Assembly (NCBI GenBank): GCA_045598045.1
Contig: JAZLLG010000019.1
Coordinates: forward strand, 1 to 60,476
Direction: 5' to 3'
Source: RGIG3528 sp045598045
GTDB lineage: Bacteria; Bacillota; Clostridia; Lachnospirales; Lachnospiraceae
DNA length: 60,476 bases
Of the stretch, positions 26,642 to 34,886 are shown piece by piece (the first letter of the stretch is position 1; every line of letters begins with the position of its first letter). The position numbers were made by a program, and so were the translations under genes. The notes under the pieces are model-generated. The model was not told the origin of the DNA, did not search any database, and saw nothing but the letters and a program-made list of their open reading frames with translations.

Positions 26642-26663
26642 CCGTCATTATCGTAAATGACGG
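26642..26663. other. Inverted repeat upstream of dprA
   Basis: CCGTCATT / AATGACGG with a 6-nt loop, followed by TTTT on the plus strand. On the minus (dprA) transcript it would form a hairpin ~40 nt before the chosen start. Its role is unclear. Confidence 0.4.
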
Positions 26664-26711
26664 TTTTCAGATTCGTCAATGGGGGTGTATGTAGAAAAAT
26701 GAAGTATTGAA

Positions 26712-26728
26712 TTGTGCACTCTGCACAA
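26712..26728. other. Inverted repeat after the lacI-type gene
   Basis: Perfect 7-bp palindrome TTGTGCA-CTC-TGCACAA, 12 bp beyond the regulator's stop codon. On the minus strand a T-rich stretch (ATTTTT) follows only after ~9 nt, so it is at best a weak terminator; it may be a protein-binding site. Confidence 0.4.
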
Positions 26729-26739
26729 GAAAAACCCGT

Positions 26740-27732
26740 TTATGTTGTTTCCCGAATGCTGATTTCGTAAGGAAGCAACGTGATTTCAGCAGTTTCTCGT
26801 CCTTCGATTATTTCCGTGAGAACAGTGGCAGCAACCTCGCCAAGCTTTTTAACATCAAAATTAAGCGAAGTAACCGCAGGAACATGTGAATCCAGGAGGC
26901 TGGAATTGTAAAAGGATGCTACTTTAACCTTCTTCGGTACGGAAACACCGTCCCTTTGCAGCTTCTGGAGCACTCTGGCGCATATCATATCATCCATGCA
27001 GACGATACACTCCGCTCCTTTTGACAATAATTCTCCGGTGATGGATTCAATGGAGTTGTTATTTTCAACATTAAGGTACACGAGTTCGGGATTTATGCGG
27101 ATATCTGCAGCCCGGAAGGCATCTGCAAAGCCAAGATATCTGCTTCTCGTTACCATATGAGCATTGTTTCCTCCGATAAGTGCCACTTTTTCGGTGCCGC
27201 TCTTCAGAATATATGAAGTAAGCTCACGACAAGCACTCCGGTGGTCATGGTCTACTCTTACGATTCCGGTGTCTTCCGTGTTTCCGATTGCTACGAAAGG
27301 AATTTCTTTTCGTTTTATCATTGCCGCAATTCCGTCATCGACAGTTGTTCGGCTCATGATTACGCCGTCAATCTTATTGTTTACAAGTATTCTTTCAAGA
27401 TTCTTTGTATTGCTTTCGGATACATAAACGGCAAGAACATCATAATCCCGCTCCGCTGCCGCCTCGCAGACACCATACATACATGTCTGGAAGAAGGGGA
27501 GTTCAGAGGCATTACAGTCGGAGGGCATAATCATTGCTATGTTATACGTTTTTGACTGAGCCAGACTTTTCGCAATTACGTTAGGCTTATAGCCATTTGC
27601 TTCAATGTATTCAATTACTTTTTTACGGGTTTCCTCGCCGATACGCCCTTTTCCGGATATGGCTCTCGATACTGTTGTTTTTGAGACACCGAGAGCGTCC
27701 GCAACATCAAGGATCGTAATTTTCTTGTCCAT
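26740..27732 (-). CDS. LacI family transcriptional regulator
   Basis: A 330-residue repressor: helix-turn-helix and hinge helix in residues 1-60 (TILDVADALGVSKTTVSRAISGKGRIGEETRKKV... NVIAKSLAQ) and a PBP-like ligand domain from 62 on. The ligand is unknown; linkage to galE suggests a galactose or related sugar, but this is only context. A LacI-type operator GCAAGCGGTTGC covers its own predicted transcription start, so it very likely represses itself. It is divergent from galE with 253 bp between the start codons. Confidence 0.92.
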   Translation of the reverse strand: MDKKITILDVADALGVSKTTVSRAISGKGRIGEETRKKVIEYIEANGYKPNVIAKSLAQSKTYNIAMIMPSDCNASELPFFQTCMYGVCEAAAERDYDVLAVYVSESNTKNLERILVNNKIDGVIMSRTTVDDGIAAMIKRKEIPFVAIGNTEDTGIVRVDHDHRSACRELTSYILKSGTEKVALIGGNNAHMVTRSRYLGFADAFRAADIRINPELVYLNVENNNSIESITGELLSKGAECIVCMDDMICARVLQKLQRDGVSVPKKVKVASFYNSSLLDSHVPAVTSLNFDVKKLGEVAATVLTEIIEGRETAEITLLPYEISIRETT

Positions 27733-27834
27733 AAGTCCCCTCGTTTTGCATTTTTTAATGAATCAATTGCAGTTTCGACCAACTTAGCCGAAAGCATTGA
27801 CATCACATATTTCTGTGTTGTATTATTTTTCTGC

Positions 27835-27846
27835 GCAAGCGGTTGC
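27835..27846. promoter_or_regulatory. LacI-family operator
   Basis: GCAAGCGGTTGC matches the LacI-family pattern GCAANCGNTTGC with the central CG step on both strands. It covers about +2 to +13 of the regulator's predicted transcript, a typical autorepression position. Confidence 0.7.
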
Positions 27847-27854
27847 ACATTGAG

Positions 27855-27883
27855 ATTTTATCAGCATTTGTTCAAAACGTCAA
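27855..27883 (-). promoter_or_regulatory. Promoter of the LacI-type regulator gene
   Basis: On the minus strand TTGACG (27878-27883), 17 nt, TAAAAT (27855-27860). The leader is ~115 nt. Confidence 0.7.
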
Positions 27884-27909
27884 TAATGCCGTTTCAAATG
27901 ACGAAAATA

Positions 27910-27938
27910 TTGCCTGCTGAAAGAATGTCTGATAAAAT
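27910..27938 (+). promoter_or_regulatory. Promoter of galE
   Basis: TTGCCT (27910-27915), 17 nt, TAAAAT (27933-27938), 48 bp before the ATG. The -10 lies in an arm (27929-27948) that mirrors the regulator's own -10 region (27850-27864), as CTGATAAAAT versus ATTTTATCAG. Confidence 0.65.
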
Positions 27939-27985
27939 GAAATCTCAAGCAACAACTTAACACTAAAACCTACAGGAGGATTCCC

Positions 27986-29002
27986 ATGAATATTCTTGTT
28001 ACAGGCGGTGCGGGCTATATCGGAAGCCACACTTGTGTAGAGCTGCTTAACAGCGGTCATTCTTGTATTATTGTCGACAACCTCTACAATTCAAACGAAA
28101 AGGTTGTAGACCGTATTAAAAAGCTGTCAGGTAAGGACGTAAAATTTTACAACAACGACCTTCTCGACAAGGAAGCTCTCAACAAAATCTTTAATGAAAA
28201 CAAAATCGACGCGGTTATCCATTTTGCCGGTCTGAAGGCAGTTGGTGAATCCGTTGTCAAACCTCTTGAATATTACCATAACAACATTACCGGAACGCTT
28301 ACTCTTTTAGACGTAATGCGCTCTCACAATGTTAAAAATATCATTTTCAGTTCCTCCGCAACAGTTTACGGAAAGCCTGCTTTTGTTCCCATTACCGAGG
28401 ATTGTCCCAAGGGTGAGCTTACCAATCCTTACGGACGCACAAAAGCGATGCTTGAACAGATTCTTACGGATATGAACACCGCAGATCCCGAATGGAATGT
28501 CGTTCTTCTTCGTTACTTCAATCCCATCGGTGCACACAAGAGCGGCAATATCGGCGAAGATCCCAAAGGCATCCCGAACAATCTTGTTCCTTACGTTGCG
28601 CAGGTCGCTGTCGGCAAGCGTGAGTTCATAAATGTTACCGGTAATGATTACGATACCCCCGACGGAACAGGAGTTCGTGATTACATCCACGTTGTCGATC
28701 TTGCAAAGGGTCACGTGGCCGCCCTCAAAAAAGTTGAAAAAGGCAGCGGCGTTTCCATTTACAATCTCGGAACAGGAAAGGGTTACAGCGTTCTTGACGT
28801 TGTCAAGGCTTTCTCTAAAGCGTGTGGCCGTGACCTTCCTTACAAGTTTGCTCCCCGCCGCCCCGGAGACATTGCAGAATGCTATTCCGACCCTGCAAAA
28901 GCAGAAAGGGAGCTTGGCTGGAAAGCTGAGAAGAGCATCGATGAGATGTGTGAAGACTCCTGGAGATGGCAGAGTCAGAATCCTGACGGGTATAACAGCT
29001 AA
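27986..29002 (+). CDS. galE: UDP-glucose 4-epimerase
   Basis: A 338-residue short-chain dehydrogenase-type epimerase interconverting UDP-glucose and UDP-galactose in the Leloir pathway and for surface glycans. NAD-binding GGAGYIG (residues 7-13), the catalytic Ser-Tyr-Lys set (FSSSATVYG and the NPYGRTK Tyr/Lys) and the C-terminal RRPGDIAECY motif are present. Full family length; CAGGAGG lies 8 nt before the ATG. galK and galT are not in the window. It is followed by a bidirectional terminator. Confidence 0.96.
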   Translation: MNILVTGGAGYIGSHTCVELLNSGHSCIIVDNLYNSNEKVVDRIKKLSGKDVKFYNNDLLDKEALNKIFNENKIDAVIHFAGLKAVGESVVKPLEYYHNNITGTLTLLDVMRSHNVKNIIFSSSATVYGKPAFVPITEDCPKGELTNPYGRTKAMLEQILTDMNTADPEWNVVLLRYFNPIGAHKSGNIGEDPKGIPNNLVPYVAQVAVGKREFINVTGNDYDTPDGTGVRDYIHVVDLAKGHVAALKKVEKGSGVSIYNLGTGKGYSVLDVVKAFSKACGRDLPYKFAPRRPGDIAECYSDPAKAERELGWKAEKSIDEMCEDSWRWQSQNPDGYNS

Positions 29003-29007
29003 TATAA

Positions 29008-29040
29008 AAAGTCAGACCATTTCGGTCTGACTTTATTTTT
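29008..29040. terminator. Bidirectional terminator between galE and the cell-wall hydrolase gene
   Basis: AAAGTCAGACC (29008-29018) / GGTCTGACTTT (29024-29034) with ATTTTT after it on the plus strand and an A-rich stretch before it that gives T residues on the minus strand. Two genes converge on it. Confidence 0.9.
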
Positions 29041-30358
29041 ACCAGTTTTTGCGTTTGTAGAATATATGATCTTCGAGGAAGTAGCACTTTGTGTATTCAA
29101 GCACAGGATACTTCCCGTTTTTCTTTTTATAGGCTGAATTTATCGTCTGGAAGTAGATGAAATCACCAATGTTGTTGCGACCCGCAAGGCACTCCTCAAC
29201 CGCTTTCCAGCAATCATCGCGGATGCCGTTTTTCTGAGCACGTTGAACAAGATAATCGGAAGAACCGGCAAACTGTCCTTTGGCATAAATAACTTCCTTC
29301 AGAGTATAGCCCCATTCGCCGTCTTCCATTCGGTTTCGGATAACGTTTGCAACCGCAAGTTTTCCTTCATACTTCTGGTTTCCTGCTTCCGTCTGAACTA
29401 TCGTTGCAAACAAAAGCTTTTCTTCGTCAGTCATTTCAAGAGGCGCCCGCCATGTTTCCGGCACTTCGAAAATCTGCGATTTTGCAAGCGCTGCTTTAAT
29501 CTGATTTTCGAGTTTTTTGTCCTCAATTTCCTTATTTGTGTAGCCTACATCATAGTCAAACTCAAGCGTAAAGTATTCGGCAAACATATATCCCTTTTTA
29601 TCATCGCTGAGCTGAACACAGAACCATTCCGGCGTACTTTCGGAAAGAAGAATATGGAAGCGGTCTCCCTTCTTCGCCGGTGTCCCGATTTTAGGATAGT
29701 CGGTGCCCGGTCCGCTTCGAATGTTGACTTTCGTCTCGGTAACAACACCTGTGCACGCTCCGTCATAGTCAACACAGCAAGCCGCTTCATAGCCGATTGT
29801 TGTATATTCTTTGAAAACGTACGCTTCGGAAATGCTACCCGTTTTTATTTTAATCCATTCTTCACCGTCTTCGAGAAGATATGCATAGCTTCCCTTGTAA
29901 ATCTTTCCGATTATGGTGGAATTATCATCCGAACTCGGAACGGAACGGATGTTCAATGTTGTCGTAATGTTTGCAAGAACAATGCCTGCCTCGTAGTATA
30001 CCGGCGTTGGCGACGGTGTGGGTGTCGGTGTAAACGTCGGTGTTGGCGTATTTGTCGGCGTAGGTGTGTTCGTCGGCGTAGGCGTATTCGTCGGTGTAGG
30101 CGTGTTCGTCGGTATAGGTGTGCTTGTCGGCGTGGGCGTATCCGGCACGGCCGTTGCCTGCACATCATTTGCAGACGTCAAAGTCGGAACTGCATTTTTT
30201 TCGTTCTCCGTACTATCGACATCGGCAGACGAAGTCTTTTGCTCCTCCGGAAGATGCGCTGCGCTTGTGTATTCCCGTACACCCCCTGCAAGCATCACAA
30301 CGAAAAAACATACCATCGTTGTCAACACATATAAAATTGTTCGCTTTGCTTTCCCCAT
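29039..30358 (-). CDS. Secreted cell-wall hydrolase with SH3 domains and Thr-Pro linker
   Basis: A 439-residue exported protein. Residues ~7-28 are a membrane/signal segment, residues ~72-118 a TPTPTN linker, then two bacterial SH3 repeats (VLANITTTLNIRSVPSSDD and VTETKVNIRSGPGTDYPKIG) and a C-terminal Hydrolase_2/SleB-type domain (residues ~310-435) with LLFATIVQTEAGNQKYEGKLAVANVIRNRM, including the putative catalytic Glu. SleB-type domains are lytic transglycosylases or amidases acting on peptidoglycan; with SH3 targeting it is probably a growth autolysin rather than a germination enzyme. The start is 5 bp after the zinc-ribbon gene's stop, one operon. Confidence 0.88.
   Translation of the reverse strand: MGKAKRTILYVLTTMVCFFVVMLAGGVREYTSAAHLPEEQKTSSADVDSTENEKNAVPTLTSANDVQATAVPDTPTPTSTPIPTNTPTPTNTPTPTNTPTPTNTPTPTFTPTPTPSPTPVYYEAGIVLANITTTLNIRSVPSSDDNSTIIGKIYKGSYAYLLEDGEEWIKIKTGSISEAYVFKEYTTIGYEAACCVDYDGACTGVVTETKVNIRSGPGTDYPKIGTPAKKGDRFHILLSESTPEWFCVQLSDDKKGYMFAEYFTLEFDYDVGYTNKEIEDKKLENQIKAALAKSQIFEVPETWRAPLEMTDEEKLLFATIVQTEAGNQKYEGKLAVANVIRNRMEDGEWGYTLKEVIYAKGQFAGSSDYLVQRAQKNGIRDDCWKAVEECLAGRNNIGDFIYFQTINSAYKKKNGKYPVLEYTKCYFLEDHIFYKRKNW
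30003..30143 (-). repeat. Tandem repeat encoding the Thr-Pro linker of the hydrolase
   Basis: Degenerate 18-nt units encode TPTPTN, beginning VPDTPTPT, the same words as in the lipoprotein at 3968-4147 and similar to the deacetylase linker near 39750-39830. Confidence 0.85.
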
Positions 30359-30363
30359 ATCAA

Positions 30364-30993
30364 TCAGATCTCAGTAATCTCCGTAAGTTCCCAAACTCTT
30401 ATGTTGTACGGCTGAATTGCAGAGCCGCAGTATTCACAGAATTTATTGCCAAGCGATGTTATTGCACCGCCGCAGTTCGGGCAAGTTGCCGCATAAGCCT
30501 TTTCAAAGCCCATCTTTTCCGCATCCTGAACGTAAGACATAATTACATTAAAACGTGTCTGTACTTTCTTTTCATCCGGCCTTACATACTCAACCGCATG
30601 CTGAACGGTTGCGTAGCACGTGCCGAGATTTTTTTTGTATTCGTAAAGGGCGGATTTGTGTATTTTGATTTTTGCAAAACCCTTATCCTCAAGAAACTTA
30701 ACAAGATGTTCCTTTGTCTCATCCTGAAACTGCATCCAATTGAGCTCAGGGAAGTCCTTTTGAAGCTTTGGAAGATAAACCGACGTCATTCCGGAAATCG
30801 ATTTGGGCTCCTCATCCAGAAGCTCCTGCTGCTTCAGTATCTGCTGAAGGTCATCCGTTCCGAAGCCTCGTCTCGCTATATTTTTAGCCTTCGAAACTAT
30901 CGATAAAATTATGCCGATGATGACAATTGCAAAAACGATGAATACTATCACCGGAACAATCGTAAACATAATGTTAAATATTTTCATATTCAT
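30364..30993 (-). CDS. Membrane-anchored protein with C-terminal zinc ribbon
   Basis: A 209-residue protein of no confidently recognised family. Residues ~5-30 form one transmembrane helix, residues ~60-150 a soluble alpha/beta region (VYLPKLQKDFPELNWMQFQDETKEHLVKFLEDKG) loosely reminiscent of Tim44-like domains, and residues ~175-195 a zinc ribbon (CPNCGG...CEYCGS). The start at 30993 (MNMKIF) is preferred: AGGGT precedes it and the reading upstream is not hydrophobic. It is followed within 5 bp by the secreted hydrolase gene, so a link with envelope biology is possible but unproven. Confidence 0.7.
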   Translation of the reverse strand: MNMKIFNIMFTIVPVIVFIVFAIVIIGIILSIVSKAKNIARRGFGTDDLQQILKQQELLDEEPKSISGMTSVYLPKLQKDFPELNWMQFQDETKEHLVKFLEDKGFAKIKIHKSALYEYKKNLGTCYATVQHAVEYVRPDEKKVQTRFNVIMSYVQDAEKMGFEKAYAATCPNCGGAITSLGNKFCEYCGSAIQPYNIRVWELTEITEI

Positions 30994-31026
30994 AGTTTGT
31001 ACCCTCATAAACGACAGAAAAGAAAT

Positions 31027-31054
31027 GCAGGTTACATCCCGGGACATAACCTGC
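31027..31054 (-). terminator. Terminator of the ABC exporter operon
   Basis: GCAGGTTA (31027-31034) / TAACCTGC (31047-31054) hairpin followed on the minus strand by ATTTCTTTTCTG. The U-tract is interrupted, so strength is moderate. Confidence 0.65.
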
Positions 31055-31077
31055 AATATTTTATCATCTTTTTCATT

Positions 31078-32847
31078 TTACTGCAACTGTGCCGTATAAA
31101 GGTCGTAGTATTCGCCCTTCTTTGCCATGAGTTCCTCATGATTACCGCTTTCGGCGATGCGTCCGTTATTCACGACAAATATACGATCCGCATTCTTGAT
31201 TGTAGAAAGACGATGCGCAATAACAAAGCTTGTACGTCCTTTAAGAAGCGTTGCAATACCTTCCTGGACAAGCATTTCTGTCTTTGTATCGATGGAGGAC
31301 GTTGCCTCGTCCAAAATAAGTATCTTCGGCATCGAAACCATCGTTCTTGCAAAAGCGAGAAGCTGTTTTTCACCTGCGGAAAGTCCTGCCCCTCTTTCGG
31401 AAAGCTCCGTGTCGTAGCCTTTTTCCATCTTCATGATGAACTCATGAGCGTGCACGGCTTTTGCCGCAGCTTCAATCTCCTCGTCGGTGGCGTTGAGCTT
31501 ACCGTACCTGATGTTGTCACGGATGGTTCCCGTAAAAAGGAAGTTGTCCTGAGTCATTACGCCCATTTGCTCTCTGAGGCTTTCAATGGTAACTTTCTGA
31601 AGGTCATATCCGTCAATGAGCACCTGTCCATCCGTAACATCATAGAAACGGCTTATAAGGTTTGCGATTGTGGATTTGCCGGCACCTGTAGGTCCTACAA
31701 GCGCTATGGTTTCGCCGGCCTTAACCTTAAAAGAAACATTATCAAGCACGCCCTTGGACTCGTCATAGGAGAAGGAAACATTCTTGAACTCAACTTCTCC
31801 GTTAATTTCCGGAAGCTGCTCTGCATCGCTTGCATTGAATACTTCCGGCTTAGTGTCCATAATCTCGAATATACGCTCTGCACCTGCAATATTTCTGACA
31901 AACTGATTGTACAGGTTGCCAAGCTGCGAAACCGGGTCCCATACCATGCATGCATAAGTAACAAACGCCATAAGGGTGCCGACGGGAGCTGCATCCGCCC
32001 CGAGGATCTTAACACCTGCGTAGTATAGAAATATTGTTGCAAAACCGGAGCAGAACTCGATAACCGGGCCGAACCAGTCATTAATCGCAACTGCATTCTT
32101 GAAAGTCTGCCAGTTCTCCTGATTGACCTCATTCATGGTTTTATTTGTTTCATCTTCAGCCGCAAACCCTTGAATTACTCGGATTCCTGCAATGTCTTCA
32201 TGAATAAAGCCCGAAAGATTTGAATCCTTCTTTCTGTGAAGATGCCAAAGTACACGGCATTTATTCTGGATGAAGAAAAGTCCGCCCGCAAGAAGCGGGA
32301 AAGTAATAAGGCTCGCTATTGTAAGAACCCAGTTCTTAACAAGCATTATTACGAGAACTGCGATAAGTGTCGCAATCTGAGGGAACAAAGTGGTTACAAC
32401 ATCGGAAAGAACTCCTTTCAGGGAATTGACGTCTCCGATTACTCTTGCAATAATTTTTCCAGCCGGTCTTGAATCAAAAAACTTCAAGCCGAGCGTCTGA
32501 ATGTGCTCGTAAAGCTCAACTCTGATTTTAACGAGAACATCGTTTGACATAAGTGCCATAAGGTACATTCTGAGTTTGATAAGCAGAATGTAAATAACGT
32601 TAAGTATCAGTCCGAGAATAATAAGGCTGATGAGCGATTTTGTGTTCTTCTCCGCAATATGCACGTCGATTGCGCGCTCAATCAAAAGCGGATTAATAAG
32701 CATAATGGCTATTGTAACCGCCATCGTGAGGAGAACTCCGATAATCAGCCCTTTGTAACTAAGCAGATACTTGAGGAGTCTGAACAGCGTCTTTGTCTTA
32801 CTTGTCATAGACGTGTTTTCGTCCTGTCTGACTGCATTGACTGCCAT
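31078..32847 (-). CDS. ABC exporter half-transporter, subunit with canonical catalytic Glu
   Basis: A 589-residue fused membrane/ATPase half-transporter with six membrane helices (residues ~30-325) and a nucleotide-binding domain (Walker A GPTGAGKST, Walker B ILILDEATSSID with catalytic Glu, switch IAHRLST). Its signature is altered to LSAGE instead of LSGGQ. It pairs with the next-upstream subunit, which has the complementary defect, giving one active and one degenerate ATP site as in BmrCD, LmrCD and TM287/288. Those are multidrug exporters, so drug or peptide export is likely. The pair is 16 bp apart. Confidence 0.9.
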   Translation of the reverse strand: MAVNAVRQDENTSMTSKTKTLFRLLKYLLSYKGLIIGVLLTMAVTIAIMLINPLLIERAIDVHIAEKNTKSLISLIILGLILNVIYILLIKLRMYLMALMSNDVLVKIRVELYEHIQTLGLKFFDSRPAGKIIARVIGDVNSLKGVLSDVVTTLFPQIATLIAVLVIMLVKNWVLTIASLITFPLLAGGLFFIQNKCRVLWHLHRKKDSNLSGFIHEDIAGIRVIQGFAAEDETNKTMNEVNQENWQTFKNAVAINDWFGPVIEFCSGFATIFLYYAGVKILGADAAPVGTLMAFVTYACMVWDPVSQLGNLYNQFVRNIAGAERIFEIMDTKPEVFNASDAEQLPEINGEVEFKNVSFSYDESKGVLDNVSFKVKAGETIALVGPTGAGKSTIANLISRFYDVTDGQVLIDGYDLQKVTIESLREQMGVMTQDNFLFTGTIRDNIRYGKLNATDEEIEAAAKAVHAHEFIMKMEKGYDTELSERGAGLSAGEKQLLAFARTMVSMPKILILDEATSSIDTKTEMLVQEGIATLLKGRTSFVIAHRLSTIKNADRIFVVNNGRIAESGNHEELMAKKGEYYDLYTAQLQ

Positions 32848-32863
32848 GTATATCCCCCCTTTC

Positions 32864-34576
32864 TTATTCTGTAACCCCGTACTGAGCGGAATAGGTCTCG
32901 AAATAGAGCCCCTTCTTCTTCAGAAGTTCTTCGTGAGTTCCGCGCTCAGCTACTGTTCCGTCCTTCAGAACGATAATTTCGTCTGCATGGCGCACAGCGG
33001 AAATACGGTGGGAAATAATAATTTTTGTAGTATCATTAAGTGTTTCAAGTGTTTTCTGGATGTCATGTTCCGTCTCTGTATCAAGCGCGGAGGTGGAGTC
33101 ATCCAAAACAAGAATGGGCGCATGCTTTGAAAGTGCCCTTGCGATGGAAAGTCTCTGCTTCTGGCCGCCGGAAAGTCCGACACCACGTTCACCGATAACT
33201 GTTTCACCCTTATCCGACAATTCTTCAACAAAGTCTGCGGAAGCCTTTTTAAGTGAATCCGCAATTTCTTCTGCGGAAGTATCTTCTTTTTTACCGAAAC
33301 GAATATTTTCATTAACGGTATCCGAGAAGAGGAAAACGTCCTGCGACACTTGCGAAATGCTCTTACGGAGCTGCGACAATGACAGCTCTTTTACGTCCGT
33401 CCCGTCAAGCAGAACCTTGCCGCTTGAAGGATCGTAGAAACGAAAAAGCATTGTAATTATGGACGTTTTTCCCGATCCGGTGGCCCCCATGATACCAAGG
33501 GTTTTTCCGTCGGGAAGATTAAAGGAAATGTCTTTAAGAATCTCTTTGTCGTTGATTGAGAAGGAAACGTGATCAAACGCAACCGCACCCTTTACCTCGT
33601 CAAGAACGACCGGATTTTCGGGGCTGACGATTACGGGCTTCTCATCTGCGATTTTCTTAATCTTCTTGTAGGAAGCAAAAGTATTGGCAAGTTCGTTTGA
33701 TACCCAGCCGATCATATCCATGGGCCAACCGATGTAGTTGCAATAGGAAATGAACGCAGCAAGCGTACCAAGAGTAATCTCCCCGTCAATTACCATCTTT
33801 CCGCCAAGGAGAAGTGTTACAAGCGGAAGCACTCTGGTAATAAGCTGGAACAAAGGATAATACTTAATCATTACCTTTGACTGCTTCATATTTAATTCGT
33901 AATACTTTTTATTGTGTGAAAGGAACTTGTCAAGCTCGAACTTTTCACGAGCAAAAGCCTTAACCGTACGTGTTCCGGAAATGTTCTCTTCCGCAACGGT
34001 GTTAAGCGTTGCACTTTCCTCGGAAATATCCTCATATACTTTATCAAGGCGTTTCTCAAGGAAGATTGCGAGAAAACCCGCAACGGGAATCATTATACAA
34101 GGGAATATCGAAAGCTTCGGGGAAAGCTTGAACATGTTGATTACAACAAGTGTCATATGAAGGATGATTTCCATCATAAGCATTCCGATAAAGCCGATGC
34201 CGCCCCAGATGTTTCCGATATCACCGGTCATTCTTGACATGATTTCGCCGGTATTGGTGCTGTCAAAATAACCCATTGAAAGAGTCTGAACATGACGGAA
34301 AAGATCGTTTCTCATATCCTTTGCAACGCTTGCACCCGCCATATCAAAATTATATTCTTTTGCAAACTGGAAAACCGTTCTTCCAAGTGTGATGATAAGA
34401 AAAGCCCCGAGGCAGGTGAACAAAAGTTCCGTCTTGCCGTTGCCTATTACGTCATCGATAATTCTTTTTGTAACCTGAGGTGAACAGTTGTCCAGCACAA
34501 CCGAAAGAACGAGGCTGACGGTGCCGATAAGATAGCGCCACCAGTAGTGTCCCATATATGTACTGATTTTCTTCAT
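32864..34576 (-). CDS. ABC exporter half-transporter, subunit with degenerate Walker B
   Basis: A 570-residue half-transporter with six N-terminal membrane helices and an ATPase domain: Walker A GATGSGKTS, intact signature LSGGQKQR, but Walker B LVLDDSTSALD, where Asp replaces the catalytic Glu. This is the mark of the inactive-site subunit of heterodimeric exporters, and fits the LSAGE change in the partner at 31078. GGAGGT lies 6 nt before the ATG. The 270-nt transcript leader contains a leader peptide and an attenuator, so drug-responsive control is suggested. Confidence 0.92.
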   Translation of the reverse strand: MKKISTYMGHYWWRYLIGTVSLVLSVVLDNCSPQVTKRIIDDVIGNGKTELLFTCLGAFLIITLGRTVFQFAKEYNFDMAGASVAKDMRNDLFRHVQTLSMGYFDSTNTGEIMSRMTGDIGNIWGGIGFIGMLMMEIILHMTLVVINMFKLSPKLSIFPCIMIPVAGFLAIFLEKRLDKVYEDISEESATLNTVAEENISGTRTVKAFAREKFELDKFLSHNKKYYELNMKQSKVMIKYYPLFQLITRVLPLVTLLLGGKMVIDGEITLGTLAAFISYCNYIGWPMDMIGWVSNELANTFASYKKIKKIADEKPVIVSPENPVVLDEVKGAVAFDHVSFSINDKEILKDISFNLPDGKTLGIMGATGSGKTSIITMLFRFYDPSSGKVLLDGTDVKELSLSQLRKSISQVSQDVFLFSDTVNENIRFGKKEDTSAEEIADSLKKASADFVEELSDKGETVIGERGVGLSGGQKQRLSIARALSKHAPILVLDDSTSALDTETEHDIQKTLETLNDTTKIIISHRISAVRHADEIIVLKDGTVAERGTHEELLKKKGLYFETYSAQYGVTE

Positions 34577-34590
34577 TTTTACCTCCGATC

Positions 34591-34632
34591 CCGGTGCAAG
34601 ACATAGTATGCCTGAAAAAGCACCGTCGGACT
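34591..34632 (-). other. Possible RNA fold near the exporter ribosome binding site
   Basis: On the minus transcript TCCGA-CGGTGC (34622-34632) can pair with GCACCG-GGA-TCGGA (34587-34600), burying the first bases of the GGAGGT sequence of the exporter gene. The loop is long (about 21 nt) and the fold is weaker than the attenuator upstream. Confidence 0.3.
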
Positions 34633-34733
34633 GCTAGTTTTCCTAAGTTGTCTAAGTTGTTTGTTTTGATGATGATATACCACGAACTTTGTGGCGCTGA
34701 TAAGATATTTTCCGAATCACAGGTTTCGGAAAA

Positions 34734-34770
34734 TAAAAAAACCGTGGCATACCTTCAGAATGCCACGGTA
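34734..34770 (-). terminator. Attenuator terminator in the ABC exporter leader
   Basis: On the minus strand the stem ACCGTGGCAT (34761-34770 side) / ATGCCACGGT (34741-34750 side) is perfect over 10 bp and is followed by seven T residues (34734-34740). It lies after the leader ORF and 158 nt before the first exporter gene, so it would stop most transcripts before the operon. The segment TGCCTCGGTA inside the leader ORF (34800-34809) can pair 9 of 10 bases with the 5' arm and would prevent termination. A second stem, ATTTTCCGAA / TTCGGAAAAT (34707-34734), follows. Confidence 0.85.
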
Positions 34771-34779
34771 AAGATTCAC

Positions 34780-34845
34780 TCACGCTATAGTGAAAAAGAT
34801 ACCGAGGCAAGCTGTTTTCTTGTTTTTAAGATTGATGATTGACAT
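34780..34845 (-). CDS. 21-residue leader peptide of the ABC exporter operon
   Basis: A small ORF with an excellent ribosome binding site (AAGGAGG, 10 nt before the ATG) 35 nt behind a consensus promoter. It begins MSIINLKNKKTACLG and ends before the attenuator hairpin. Codons 11-16 (T-A-C-L-G-I) encode the antiterminator strand, so ribosome position decides between termination and read-through. This is the layout of ribosome-mediated attenuation known for bmrBCD and many antibiotic resistance genes. A short hairpin TTCACT / AGTGAA overlaps the stop codon. I know no homologue of the peptide sequence itself. Confidence 0.75.
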   Translation of the reverse strand: MSIINLKNKKTACLGIFFTIA

Positions 34846-34886
34846 TTATTGCTTACCTCCTTTTCCTTAATTTTGTCATCGGGTAG

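Noticed and set aside
34594..34842. 82-residue plus-strand ORF in the ABC exporter leader
   Set aside because: It runs across the terminator hairpin and leader peptide in antisense and has no ribosome binding site.
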